64,000 nt of DNA, taken from [Limnothrix rosea] IAM M-220 (GTDB lineage: Bacteria; Cyanobacteriota; Cyanobacteriia; Cyanobacteriales; MRBY01). The stretch covers positions 1-64,000 of the forward strand of contig NZ_MRBY01000018.1 in NCBI RefSeq assembly GCF_001904615.1, read 5' to 3'. Made by a program: the position numbers and the translations under genes. Below, one piece after another: positions 18,512-26,245 of the stretch. The notes beneath the pieces are model-generated. The model did not search any database and was not told where the DNA came from. It saw nothing but the letters and a program-made list of their open reading frames with translations. The number at the start of each line of letters is the position of its first letter. Positions within the stretch are counted from its first letter, which is position 1.

Positions 18512-18616
18512 CGTGTATTTTCTTTATTCTAGTCCAAAGTCTTTGCCCGCTTGATTTCCTAGAGAACGGTGCGGCGATCGCCTTAGTGGTCATGGAAATT
18601 CTGGGATAGTTGTCTA

Positions 18617-19027
18617 TTAAATCTGTTCTAAAAGCTCTGTGGGGGAATAGATGGGGAGAGGGCTATTTTCAAAATCATGGCGATCGCGAGTAACAATAGC
18701 GTCAACATCTTGGGCAATAGCGGCAAAAATTTGTACAGCATCTTCAAAGTCGCTAATGTCTGAATGGTAGGCGGCTTCAATGATGTAGCGATCTATGGGA
18801 CAAATATCAAAACTGACGAGGATAGTCGCAATACTTTGTCTCGCTTTGACGATGCTTTTGGTGTGTTTGCGAGCGATGTAAAAAATATCCGTGATTGTTG
18901 TGGCTGTGACATGACCAATAATTTGACCTGTGGCGATCGCCTTGAATAGAGGTGCTACTTCTGTGAAAAATGGTTCGCGCTGCAATAAAAAATCCAAAAG
19001 AATATTGGTGTCAAATAAGATTTTCAT
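18617..19027 (-). CDS. PIN-domain toxin (VapC-like)
   Basis: The PIN fold is indicated by the N-terminal FDTNILLDFLL with the first Asp, the central TDIFYIARKH, the third acidic cluster ISDFEDAVQ and the C-terminal VTRDRHDF. These give the usual four acidic residues of a Mg-dependent RNase. 136 residues is normal. The start codon shares one base with the stop of the upstream antitoxin gene (TAATG), so they are translationally coupled. Target RNA unknown. Confidence 0.85.
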   Translation of the reverse strand: MKILFDTNILLDFLLQREPFFTEVAPLFKAIATGQIIGHVTATTITDIFYIARKHTKSIVKARQSIATILVSFDICPIDRYIIEAAYHSDISDFEDAVQIFAAIAQDVDAIVTRDRHDFENSPLPIYSPTELLEQI

Positions 19028-19275
19028 TAAAGGTATTTTGCCTCTCGTCGATTTTCTAGCATTAGTGCAACTTCCTCATCCGTGGGGGCGGATTGATCGG
19101 TTCTCAAAAGACCTGCCATAGTCTCTATTGCATCAGCAATTTCGGTAGTCGGAGTTTTGGAATGATTGTTCTGGGACTTTTTATGGTGCAGAAATTCAGC
19201 GAAATCGAGTACTTCACTTAGTTGGGCATCGGTCAGGCTCGGAATGAGTTGATAGAGTTTTTCGGCTGTGGTCAT
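19027..19275 (-). CDS. antitoxin of the PIN toxin (DUF2281/VapB-like)
   Basis: The 82-residue protein begins MTTAEKLYQLIPSLTDAQL and has the amphipathic helix 'LSEVLDFAEFLHHKK' typical of DUF2281-type antitoxin partners of PIN toxins. The C-terminal half is polar and likely disordered until it binds the toxin. It overlaps the toxin start by one base, and its position before the toxin is the standard order. It probably also represses its own promoter, which would lie between 19276 and the MITE at 19352. Confidence 0.72.
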   Translation of the reverse strand: MTTAEKLYQLIPSLTDAQLSEVLDFAEFLHHKKSQNNHSKTPTTEIADAIETMAGLLRTDQSAPTDEEVALMLENRREAKYL

Positions 19276-19351
19276 GGTGCTTAGGTCTTATTAGTGATGT
19301 TTCTATTGTGTCGGAGATCTCAGGCGATCGCCCCTACTCTCCTTGTTATCT

Positions 19352-19582
19352 AACCTCAGTTTGGGTTAATGATTTCGCCTCAATGCTTCAGGGAAAAGGA
19401 GACACGGGGACATTGGGATCGGGAGACACGGAGAGGGGGAGGCACGGGGACATTGGGATTGGGAGGCACGGGATATCAACGGACACCCGCATTAGAATTA
19501 TTTGAATGAAAAATCTCCCCATCACTCGCTCTCCCTTTCACCGCGTCGTCATCCTAGACCATTCTTAAACCGAACTCAGGTT
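19352..19582. mobile_element. MITE copy 1 (231 bp) with terminal inverted repeats and TSD ATCT
   Basis: The ends are AACCTCAGTTTGGGTTAA and, read inward on the other strand, AACCTGAGTTCGGTTTAA: 18-bp inverted repeats with 3 mismatches. The tetranucleotide ATCT directly flanks both ends (19348-19351 and 19583-19586), as a target-site duplication would. The interior has no long coding frame and holds an internal duplication of a 'ggagacacggggacattggga' type unit (about 40 bases more than copy 2). It is inserted between the PIN antitoxin and parD. The same element occurs inverted at 34181-34371. Confidence 0.88.
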
Positions 19583-19657
19583 ATCTAAGTCGTTTGTCGA
19601 TCTCAAAGTTTATTCGCGATAATGGAGCATAGATTTATCTGATAAAAGTGATTCACC

Positions 19658-19897
19658 ATGAGTTTATCTCTGACCCACGAGACGGAGCAGCGTATTACCC
19701 AATACCTTACGAATGGTCAATATCATTCGGCGGATGATGTAGTTTTGGCGGGTTTACAACTTTTGGAGCAGCGTCAACAACGGTTAAATGAACTCCGCGA
19801 GGAAATCCAGATCGGAGTAGATCAAGTTGAGGCAGGTCAGGTCATGGATGGGGAAACGGTATTTGATCGGTTATTTGAACGGCTTCAGGGTCAATAA
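19658..19897 (+). CDS. parD: ParD-family antitoxin
   Basis: The 79-residue protein has a ribbon-helix-helix N-terminus (MSLSLTHETEQRITQYLTNG-type strand then helix, with QYHSADDVVLAGLQLLEQRQ) and the conserved C-terminal tail ending in the 'GETVFDRLFERL' toxin-wrapping region, all typical of ParD. It would bind ParE and autorepress. The partner gene just downstream is broken by an internal stop codon, so this antitoxin may now be orphan. It is on the plus strand, opposite to the surrounding modules. Confidence 0.87.
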   Translation: MSLSLTHETEQRITQYLTNGQYHSADDVVLAGLQLLEQRQQRLNELREEIQIGVDQVEAGQVMDGETVFDRLFERLQGQ

Positions 19898-19916
19898 TCG
19901 ATTTGGGTATTGATTA

Positions 19917-20216
19917 ATGGGGACTTATACTTTTTCGGCTCAGGCTATTTTAGATCTTGAGGAAATCTGTGAGTCGCTAGAAGTCGTTAATCGAAATGCG
20001 GCGATCGCCCTGTTTGAGAAGATTCGAGAAAAATGTCGAAAGGCCGCTTAGTTCCCGTATATGGGCAAAGATTATGGTGAGGTTGCTCAAGATTTGAGGG
20101 GAATCATCGTAAAGGACTACGTTGTTTTTTATTTTCCAAGGGCTGATGGTATTGATATTGTGCGTATTATTAGTGGCTATCGTGATTTAGAGTCTTTGTC
20201 TATTGGTGAAGTCTGA
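19917..20216 (+). pseudogene. parE: parE toxin gene interrupted by an in-frame TAG
   Basis: From the ATG at 19917, 20 bases after parD, a RelE/ParE reading frame runs to an amber codon at 20049-20051 (codon 45) and continues in the same frame to a TGA at 20214-20216. The second half reads FPYMGKDYGEVAQDLRG, then VKDYVVFYFPR and IVRIISGYRDLESL, the conserved ParE core. In relatives the position of the stop is commonly Gln (K-C-R-x-x-Q-F-P), so a single CAG to TAG change explains it. The two halves otherwise look undamaged, suggesting a recent event. Suppression or re-initiation at the in-frame ATG (20058) cannot be excluded. Confidence 0.85.
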
Positions 20217-20266
20217 GGTCTAAGGGGCGATCGCCCCTATTCTCCTTGTTATCTAATCTCTAAGAG

Positions 20267-20755
20267 TCAAGCTTCTCCTGCTAAGGCGATCGCCTGTTTC
20301 ATCAGAGTTGGACTAATTCGCAAGCCAACTTCTATGAGACTTTCTAAATCTTCTCTGACGGACGTGATGAAACCTTGTTGTTTCGCGAGGATGACTACTG
20401 AAATAGTGCCTCGAACTGGTATCTGAAGAACTTTGGCTGCTTTTCGGGCGGCTAAGTCATCAAGCACTGCTTCATAGCCAGAATGTTCAATTGCCCAAGA
20501 TAAGACGTGGCTTTCCCCTAGTCCTAAATCCCAGTTTGCAACCTTTGGGTCGATAACTGATACTGGCTGAATGAAAGGTTGAGCGTGTTTCTCAATCCAT
20601 ATGGCTGCGCTGTCGTTGTAGCCTCCCAGTTTAATTTCATCGGCAACGCCTTGGGGGATGACCATTTTGTCACAAAGTTGTTCTAAGAGATGAATACGAT
20701 CAATTTTAGTGAGACTGATAATCGGCGAAGCGTTGATGACCCAACGTTTAGTCAC
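20267..20755 (-). CDS. DUF3368 PIN-like toxin
   Basis: The N-terminus WVINASPIISLTKI is the DUF3368 variant of the PIN first strand, with Asn at the usual first Asp. Further blocks are 'LGLGESHVLSWAIE', the acidic VLDDLAARKAAK and 'VRGTISVVILAKQQGFI', all typical. 162 residues is normal. Predicted RNase toxin paired with the UPF0175 protein whose gene precedes and overlaps it by 8 bases. Activity not proven for most members. Confidence 0.82.
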   Translation of the reverse strand: MTKRWVINASPIISLTKIDRIHLLEQLCDKMVIPQGVADEIKLGGYNDSAAIWIEKHAQPFIQPVSVIDPKVANWDLGLGESHVLSWAIEHSGYEAVLDDLAARKAAKVLQIPVRGTISVVILAKQQGFITSVREDLESLIEVGLRISPTLMKQAIALAGEA

Positions 20756-20999
20756 GATTTATTTCCTCGATGAGTTCTTCTGGCGTAATCTGAAATGGCG
20801 AAACTTCAAATTCGTTAAGGGCTTGCATAAAGGCTTGACGGCTAATACCTGCAATTTCAGCGGCTTTTGATTGGGAAATAATACCGACTTCGTACCATTT
20901 GACGATGGCAGAAATGAGTAGTTTTTGGGCAAATTCATCAGGGGTGCTGCGCAGGGCAGAGAAGGCACTTTCAGGTAAGTTCAGTTGTATTTGAATCAT
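20748..20999 (-). CDS. UPF0175 family antitoxin
   Basis: This 83-residue protein has the typical UPF0175 order: a short strand and helix (ESAFSALRSTPDEFAQKLL), the 'AIVKWYEVGIISQSKAAEIAGISRQAFM' region split by a helix-turn-helix, and an acidic tail (TPEELIEEINRD). Such proteins pair with DUF3368 toxins. The stop overlaps the toxin start by 8 bases. The helix-turn-helix suggests autoregulation. Confidence 0.85.
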   Translation of the reverse strand: MIQIQLNLPESAFSALRSTPDEFAQKLLISAIVKWYEVGIISQSKAAEIAGISRQAFMQALNEFEVSPFQITPEELIEEINRD

Positions 21000-21083
21000 G
21001 GTTTGAGTTTCTCGTGATTGATATTTTTTTGATATCGCCCCTTACTTTCCCTTAACCCTCATACATGGCGAGTTGCTCCATTT

Positions 21084-21126
21084 TGATATCTGTTTACTGA
21101 TTACTGTTCCCTGATACCTGATTACT
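21084..21126. repeat. short heptamer-type tandem repeats
   Basis: A short run of variants of CTGATAC/CTGTTTA (gatatctgtttactgattactgttccctgatacctgattactg) of the same STRR family as at 3688-3774 and 26101-26160. It ends inside the last codons of the downstream antitoxin gene, whose stop may have been supplied by the repeat. Confidence 0.6.
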
Positions 21127-21415
21127 GCGCTAAAGACGTGACCTGAAACCGTAGACCGAGGGCGTTGATGACCTTAAGTACTGTGGCAAATTCTGGGTTG
21201 CCACTGTTAGACAAGGCTTTATAGAGACTTTCTCTGCCTAAGCCTGTTTCGCGGGCGATGTAAGTCATGCCTTTCGAGCGGGAAATATCCCCTAGAGCGG
21301 CAATAATTAGAGAGGGGTCGCCATCTTCTAAGGCGGCTTCTAGATACGCAATAATGTCTGCTTTCGTGTTGAGGTAGTCGGCGGCATCCCAAGGGGAAGT
21401 GGTTTCTACTGTCAT
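21122..21415 (-). CDS. addiction-module antidote protein, HigA-like (HI1420 family)
   Basis: The 97-residue protein has the pattern of the family: 'WDAADYLNT', then 'AYLEAALEDGDPSLIIAALG' split over two helices, a helix-turn-helix with RSKGMTYIARETGLGRESL and YKALSNSGNPEFATVLKVI. It is an Xre-like DNA-binding antitoxin. The toxin gene lies upstream (toxin first), 32 bases away, as in higBA modules. The C-terminus ends within a heptamer repeat, so the last residues may be altered. Confidence 0.87.
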   Translation of the reverse strand: MTVETTSPWDAADYLNTKADIIAYLEAALEDGDPSLIIAALGDISRSKGMTYIARETGLGRESLYKALSNSGNPEFATVLKVINALGLRFQVTSLAQ

Positions 21416-21447
21416 CAGTTTACTCCTCTGAATTTCTAGATATTTCG

Positions 21448-21738
21448 TTAGATGTTTTGGGCGAGTTTTAAAGCTGTTTTAATGTCTCGCTGTTGGGTTT
21501 TCTTGTCTCCTCCTGCTAGTAAGAAAATAATTGTTTTTTCTCGTTCGACAAAGTAAACGCGATAACCGGGGTCATAGGTGATTCGTAGTTCTGATACGCC
21601 TTGACCGATGGGTTTAACATCGCCGGGATTTCCAAGGGACAAACGCCGAATCCGAATATTGATACGAGCTTTAGCTTGACGGTCTCGAAGGGATTCAAAC
21701 CATTTTCGGTAGGTTTCTGTTTGGCGAATTTCCAGCAT
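21448..21738 (-). CDS. RelE/ParE superfamily toxin (HI1419 family, HigB-like)
   Basis: The protein of 96 residues reads like the phage-derived Gp49/HI1419 toxins: EIRQTETYRKWFESLRD at the start, 'RARINIRIRRL'-like helix, 'DVKPIGQGVSELRITYDPG' over two lines of sheet, YRVYFVERE and FLLAGGDKKTQQRDI. These are ribosome-dependent mRNA interferases. It precedes its antitoxin and appears intact. The upstream region is taken by repeat copy A. Confidence 0.87.
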   Translation of the reverse strand: MLEIRQTETYRKWFESLRDRQAKARINIRIRRLSLGNPGDVKPIGQGVSELRITYDPGYRVYFVEREKTIIFLLAGGDKKTQQRDIKTALKLAQNI

Positions 21739-21765
21739 GGCTTAATTGTATCCCACAGGATACAA

Positions 21766-21946
21766 GGCGATCGCCCTTTACTTTCCCTTTTTAAAAGTTC
21801 CCCTCTTGGGAGGGACTAGGGGTGGGTTCTCGGTGGGTTGCATAACCTATCGAAACCCCTTCCTTATACGAAAAGCTTCCCCAAGGAAGGATGGTTAGGC
21901 AGTCATTTTGGTGTAGAGGTCAAAGAGTTTTTCGAGGCGATCGCCC
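21766..21946. repeat. repeat copy A: hairpin-ended element plus methyltransferase 3' tail (181 bp)
   Basis: The unit starts and ends with a HIP1 site. It contains a hairpin CCCCTC-TTGG-GAGGG(a), a central 'aggggtgggtt...aaccccttcc' part, a second hairpin CCTTCC/ccttcccc..GGAAGG, and on the minus strand a tail coding G-D-R-L-E-K-L-F-D-L-Y-T-K-M-T-A-stop. That tail matches the C-terminus of the methyltransferase at 22929-25679. Copy C (25749-25929) is a direct repeat of the same length with one base difference. Copy A begins 7 bases after the dinD stop. Confidence 0.9.
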
Positions 21947-21952
21947 ATCCTA

Positions 21953-22795
21953 CTAATCCTTTAAGACATCAGGATTTTTCATGGATTTTTTCTGATCTGA
22001 AGCAAGTCGTCGCTCAACTTTTTTGACATCTTCAGCAGGGGGTAATGATTCAGGACGAATACCTCTTTCTAGTAAAGTATTCCGAACTGCTTTGTTATTT
22101 GTGATGTGTTCCCTAGAAATTTGTGGTTCTGTACTCAGTTGGTTTTGCTGAGAATTAAAGATTGTGATTTCTGTTGCAAAATCCTTCGCTTTCAGGATAA
22201 TTGTGGGTGCAAAGTCTGCGAGTGGTCTATTATTTGGGACTTTCCATTGAGCCTTCATTGCCTTTGTTGATTTACCAAATAAAGCCGTATCTCCTTTGCT
22301 GCGAATTGACGCAAAATTGCGATCACTGCCTGTTTGTTCGTAAATTACTCTGGAAAGTTCTTTTTCTGTTTTGGATAGTTTTTTTCGAGCAGAAACTCTC
22401 TCGGCTTCCAGTAAACGTTGTTCAATTAACTCTGCCTTTCTGGTTTGGATTGCAAAATAAGTTTGGGCAAAGGCAATTTCTTGTTTTTTAGGATCGCCGT
22501 TTTGAGCAATGAGGTAGCAGGCGTAACGGGTCAACATGATGTCATCTATCTGTCTTTGGCTCCCTGAGCCAAGTTCGACCATTTTCCCGACATCAGCAAA
22601 ATGGTCTGCAACATCATGTCCTGAAATCTCACATGCTGTTTTAGCTTTGGAAACAACATTAAGAAAGTTGTCCCATTTTGCATACCCTAGGAGATACTGA
22701 AGGTCACGGGCTAGCCAGTATTCAATGCCGTTTTCGGTTTGCTGGGCATGGGCTTCAAAGTTCTCGGTAAGAGTCGTGACGGTGTCTTTTTGCAT
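21953..22795 (-). CDS. dinD: DNA damage-inducible protein D homologue (DinD)
   Basis: Recognised from the blocks 'YWLARDLQYLLGYAKWDNF', 'ACEISGHDVADHFADVGKMV', 'DDIMLTRYACYLIAQNGDP' and 'YFAIQTRKAE', which form the BRO/KilA-N-like DinD core, followed by 'GDTALFGKSTKAMK'. Length 280 is normal. E. coli DinD is LexA-regulated and inhibits RecA strand exchange. The ATG at 22793-22795 is chosen; the open frame extends 27 residues upstream but that part is translated hairpin repeat. DinD genes often accompany restriction-modification genes, and here it follows the methyltransferase on the same strand. No LexA box was identified. Confidence 0.85.
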   Translation of the reverse strand: MQKDTVTTLTENFEAHAQQTENGIEYWLARDLQYLLGYAKWDNFLNVVSKAKTACEISGHDVADHFADVGKMVELGSGSQRQIDDIMLTRYACYLIAQNGDPKKQEIAFAQTYFAIQTRKAELIEQRLLEAERVSARKKLSKTEKELSRVIYEQTGSDRNFASIRSKGDTALFGKSTKAMKAQWKVPNNRPLADFAPTIILKAKDFATEITIFNSQQNQLSTEPQISREHITNNKAVRNTLLERGIRPESLPPAEDVKKVERRLASDQKKSMKNPDVLKD

Positions 22796-22838
22796 AGTTT
22801 CATTTTGATAGTGTCTTTGATTGTATCTTTTCCTCTGC

Positions 22839-22924
22839 AAGTTCCCCTCTTGGGAGGGGCTAGGGGTGGGTGGCATGACTTATCGAAACCCCTTCCGCTC
22901 TTCGAGCACCTTCCCCAAGGAAGG
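22839..22924. repeat. repeat copy B: hairpin-ended element at the methyltransferase 3' end
   Basis: This is the diverged copy of the element that directly follows the intact methyltransferase stop (22929). It has both hairpins (CCCCTC-TTGG-GAGGGG and CCTTCC-CCAA-GGAAGG) and the core 'taggggtgggt..cgaaaccccttcc'. Its central part differs from copies A, C and D, which are nearly identical to one another. Confidence 0.85.
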
Positions 22925-22928
22925 ATTT

Positions 22929-25679
22929 TTAAGTTGTCATTTTGGTGTAGAGGTCAAAGAGTTTTTCAAGGCGTTCTGTGTCGTTTTTAAAGCGGCGACC
23001 AATGTAGATTCTTTCTAGGGTTTCGTCGTTGCGATCATGGGCTTCTCGCACTAAGGGAAATTCTTTGTCCATGCGCTTGGGGTCATACATATCGGCAATG
23101 GTGGCGGGAAAATATCGCTCTCTCGCTATTAAGATATCCTCCGCACAACGGGTCAAATCTTTTTTGTTTTGTTCCGTGAGAGTAGGCACAGGAAAGGTAT
23201 TCCAACCAAGGGTATTTGAATAGCGAAAATCTGTTTTTAGCTTGCCGCACACCGTCCCAATCCAAACTAAATGCAACCGCGATGCAATCAATGCCATATT
23301 CCACAACGGCGCATCAAACATTGCGAATGCCAAATCACTCACAATCGAACCGGAGTTAAGCAATCCAACGGGTAGATAGTCCCGTGTTTCGGAAGATACT
23401 TTTGGAATGATTGTCACAATTTCAGAGCCAGTCTGACGTATTTCGCCGAACCGAAAAGGAAAATTTGCGAGTTCCTTAGTAGTTGATCGATTAGATTTTT
23501 TACGTTTTTCTGCAACAGATTTAAAGCGACTATCTAGCCACTTATTTTCAACCTTTTCTACATCAGCCGCTGATATCCAAACACATCTTCTTTCAAGTCC
23601 TCTAATGTATTCTCTTGCTCCTAAAAAAGGACGAATATATAGTGGGTCAACTTTAAATTCATTAATTGCTTGCTTCGCTTCAGAAAAATCAAGTGTAAGG
23701 AAGCCTCCGTCATTCGCCATATTGCCAAAGCTCATCTCACTAATTTGCGATAAAGGTTGATTAGATGAATTGACAATGACATTTGGAGCAGCGACTAAAT
23801 AGGCGTTGATATGCTCTGTTTCTTGAAGTACTACTTGTCTATCTTGATCTAGGGAAAATAATTTTCGATTTGCTGTAGAGTCCAAACTAATTCCAATAAT
23901 TGCGACAGTAACTCCGGCATTATGACTAGCAAGATTTGCCCACTTGAAACTCGTAAAGGCAAAGACAATTTCATGTTTAGTTTGAAAAATCAACTTCCAT
24001 AAATTTTCGACTTGCCGTCCTTGACAAATTGAGTTTGTAGAAACAAAAGCCGCTGTCATTTGGGTCTGTGTACCATAATCTGCCGCTTTCATGAACCAAC
24101 CCGCTACGTAATCCAGCGACTTCCACTTTTTCGTCCTCCCTGCAAAAATTTGCTCTAGATCATTCTTCTGTTCTTTTGATTGCCACTGACTTCCTAAATA
24201 GGGTGGATTTCCACAGATATAGGTTTCGCCGCCTTCATTTTCAAAATCAATCTCCGCTTCGTCCTTCGTTTCCTGCCACACATCCAGATCTTCCCGCTGA
24301 ACCTGAACCCCTTTTTCCGTCGGTGGACAAAGACTCAACCAATCCAACCGCAACGCATTGCCACAGGTAATCCAGTTCTCAGCCTTGAGCGGCAAAAACA
24401 ACAAATTCGCCTGCTGTTCCCCCAGATAAACCACATTGCACTGATACTCCGCGATCACCAACGCTAACCGCGCCACCTCACAGGAAAAATGCCGAATCTC
24501 AATGCCCCGAAAATTCGTTAACGGAATCACCGACTCCCGTGCTGCGTCCCCCCGCCGTCGATTAATTTCCGCCTCGATCGCCCGCATTTCCTTATAGGCA
24601 ATCACCAAAAAATTCCCTGACCCACAAGCCGGATCAAATACCCGAATTTTCGCCAACCGTTTCCGCAGATTGAGCAACTTCCGAGCATTGTCCCCCGCCG
24701 CTTCTAGCTGTTCCCGCAAATCATCCAGAAACAAAGGATTTAGCACCTTAAGAATATTCGGCACACTCGTGTAGTGCATCCCCAAAGTGCCCCGCTCATC
24801 CTCATCGGCGATCGCCTGAATCATCGACCCAAAAATATCAGGATTAATCTTTTGCCAATTCAGATTTCCCACATGAATGAGATACGAACGCGCAATCTTC
24901 GTAAAACGCGGCACAGATAGATCATCACAAAACAAACCCCCATTCACATAAGGAAACCCATTCGCCCAATTCTTAATCCCCTGTACTTCCCGCTGATCCA
25001 GGGCGATCGCCATCGCCCGAAACAACTCCCCGATCACCTCATGAGTATTCGAGCCATCCGCCGCACTCATCTTTGCCACAGTCTGAGTAAATAGCCCTTC
25101 CCCGTGGAAAATATTCGTATCCTCCGCAAAAAAGCAGAAGATTAGCCGCGCCATAAAATGATTAAACCCTTCCTGCCGCTGTTCCCAGTCCGGATTTTCC
25201 CGCAGTAGCTCCACATAGAGCCGATTTAGCCGAGAAGTTGCTTTGATATCAAACGCATTTTCCCGAATCTGCCGCACCGTCGTGATGCCCGCCAACGGCA
25301 AAAAGAAACCAAAATAATCCGCGAAATCAACAAAAGAACAGGCGATCGTTTCCCCATCATTGAGATTTTCCGCCTCTAGATCCTGCCCATCCGTCGCCAG
25401 AATAAACTTTGCCTTATATTTTTTTGTCGCCTTACTGTCCTGCAATTCCTTGAGCGTTGCCGTCACCTGTCCCGCTTCACACACCTTGAGGTGAATATTA
25501 TTGCGCTGGAGCACCCCGCCGATATCCGATTGGTTCGAGCTATTTTTCTTACTTTTTAGCCGCTTAATCGTGGTCTTTTTATTACCAAATGCCTCTAAAA
25601 ACTGAAACGGAAAAGCTACTGAGTCAAAAGGTTCTGCCGCCAACCGAGAAACCGCTTCTTCAATCTCTACCGCATTCAT
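22929..25679 (-). CDS. MmeI-like class I SAM-dependent DNA (N6-adenine) methyltransferase
   Basis: The 916-residue protein has SAM motif I FDPACGSGNFLVI (348-360) and the catalytic motif IV N-P-P-Y (491-494), as in N6-adenine methylases of the gamma class. The N-terminal 190 residues (FLEAFGNKKTTIKRL, FILATDGQDLEAENL, RLIFCFFAEDTNIF) and the helical spacer match MmeI-like proteins. The MmeI-type nuclease motif D-x(n)-ExK was not seen, so this is probably methylation only. The region from about 560 to 900 should hold the target recognition domain. Standing alone it protects DNA; the helicase and GIY-YIG genes 5 kb downstream would be the restriction side. Frame intact. Confidence 0.85.
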   Translation of the reverse strand: MNAVEIEEAVSRLAAEPFDSVAFPFQFLEAFGNKKTTIKRLKSKKNSSNQSDIGGVLQRNNIHLKVCEAGQVTATLKELQDSKATKKYKAKFILATDGQDLEAENLNDGETIACSFVDFADYFGFFLPLAGITTVRQIRENAFDIKATSRLNRLYVELLRENPDWEQRQEGFNHFMARLIFCFFAEDTNIFHGEGLFTQTVAKMSAADGSNTHEVIGELFRAMAIALDQREVQGIKNWANGFPYVNGGLFCDDLSVPRFTKIARSYLIHVGNLNWQKINPDIFGSMIQAIADEDERGTLGMHYTSVPNILKVLNPLFLDDLREQLEAAGDNARKLLNLRKRLAKIRVFDPACGSGNFLVIAYKEMRAIEAEINRRRGDAARESVIPLTNFRGIEIRHFSCEVARLALVIAEYQCNVVYLGEQQANLLFLPLKAENWITCGNALRLDWLSLCPPTEKGVQVQREDLDVWQETKDEAEIDFENEGGETYICGNPPYLGSQWQSKEQKNDLEQIFAGRTKKWKSLDYVAGWFMKAADYGTQTQMTAAFVSTNSICQGRQVENLWKLIFQTKHEIVFAFTSFKWANLASHNAGVTVAIIGISLDSTANRKLFSLDQDRQVVLQETEHINAYLVAAPNVIVNSSNQPLSQISEMSFGNMANDGGFLTLDFSEAKQAINEFKVDPLYIRPFLGAREYIRGLERRCVWISAADVEKVENKWLDSRFKSVAEKRKKSNRSTTKELANFPFRFGEIRQTGSEIVTIIPKVSSETRDYLPVGLLNSGSIVSDLAFAMFDAPLWNMALIASRLHLVWIGTVCGKLKTDFRYSNTLGWNTFPVPTLTEQNKKDLTRCAEDILIARERYFPATIADMYDPKRMDKEFPLVREAHDRNDETLERIYIGRRFKNDTERLEKLFDLYTKMTT

Positions 25680-25748
25680 CGTCTGTTCTCCCGATCACGC
25701 ATCTTCGTGAGCAATACCCACCCTATCAATCCTAATGAATTATGGGAC

Positions 25749-25929
25749 GGCGATCGCCCTTTACTTTCCCTTTTTAAAAGTTCCCCTCTTGGGAGGGACT
25801 AGGGGTGGGTTCTCGGTGGGTTACATAACCTATCGAAACCCCTTCCTTATACGAAAAGCTTCCCCAAGGAAGGATGGTTAGGCAGTCATTTTGGTGTAGA
25901 GGTCAAAGAGTTTTTCGAGGCGATCGCCC
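25749..25929. repeat. repeat copy C (181 bp), direct repeat of copy A
   Basis: Bounded by HIP1 sites on both sides and identical to copy A except for one G/A difference in 'gggttRcataacc'. It includes the minus-strand coding tail of a methyltransferase ending T-K-M-T-A-stop. With copy A it encloses dinD and the methyltransferase gene. Confidence 0.92.
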
Positions 25930-25945
25930 GCTCTCTTACTTTTAT

Positions 25946-26089
25946 AAAAGTTCCCCTCTTGGGAGGGACTAGGGGTGGGTTCTCAGTAGGTTACATAACC
26001 TATCGAAACCCCTTCCTTATACGAAAAGCTTCCCCAAGGAAGGATGGTTAGGCAGTCATTTTGGTGTAGAGGTCAAAGAGTTTTTCGAA
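25946..26089. repeat. repeat copy D, tandem to copy C
   Basis: A third near-identical unit (hairpins, core and methyltransferase tail) in the same orientation directly after copy C. Differences from C are few ('tctcagtaggtt' for 'tctcggtgggtt'). It lacks the HIP1 sites: the inner one is replaced by 'ttcgaagcatttc'. Confidence 0.9.
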
Positions 26090-26100
26090 GCATTTCATAT

Positions 26101-26160
26101 CTGATGTCTGGTCACTGATAACTGATAACTGATAACTGATAACTGATACCTGATACCTGA
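26101..26160. repeat. heptamer tandem repeats (CTGATAA / CTGATAC)
   Basis: Four CTGATAA heptamers are followed by CTGATAC units, the same STRR type as at 3688-3774. The run separates repeat copy D from the promoter region of the flavodiiron gene and marks the edge of the island. Confidence 0.85.
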
Positions 26161-26245
26161 AATCACTAGGTTCTATTACCACCAAAAAGAAATCATGTCA
26201 CAATAAGTAAAGATGACTACCGAATCGTACGGAGGAGGTTTCCCG

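Noticed and set aside
19308-19505. Plus-strand frame of 65 codons in the MITE
   Set aside because: It consists of the Gly/Asp/Thr-rich translation of the MITE interior repeats.
22796-22876. 27-residue N-terminal extension of DinD (MPPTPSPSQEG)
   Set aside because: These codons are translated hairpin repeat copy B; family members start at the MQKDTVTTL-equivalent.
22929-25679. Methyltransferase read as a full type IIG restriction enzyme
   Set aside because: The N-terminal region resembles MmeI-like proteins, but no D-x(n)-E-x-K nuclease motif could be pointed out, so only methylation is called.
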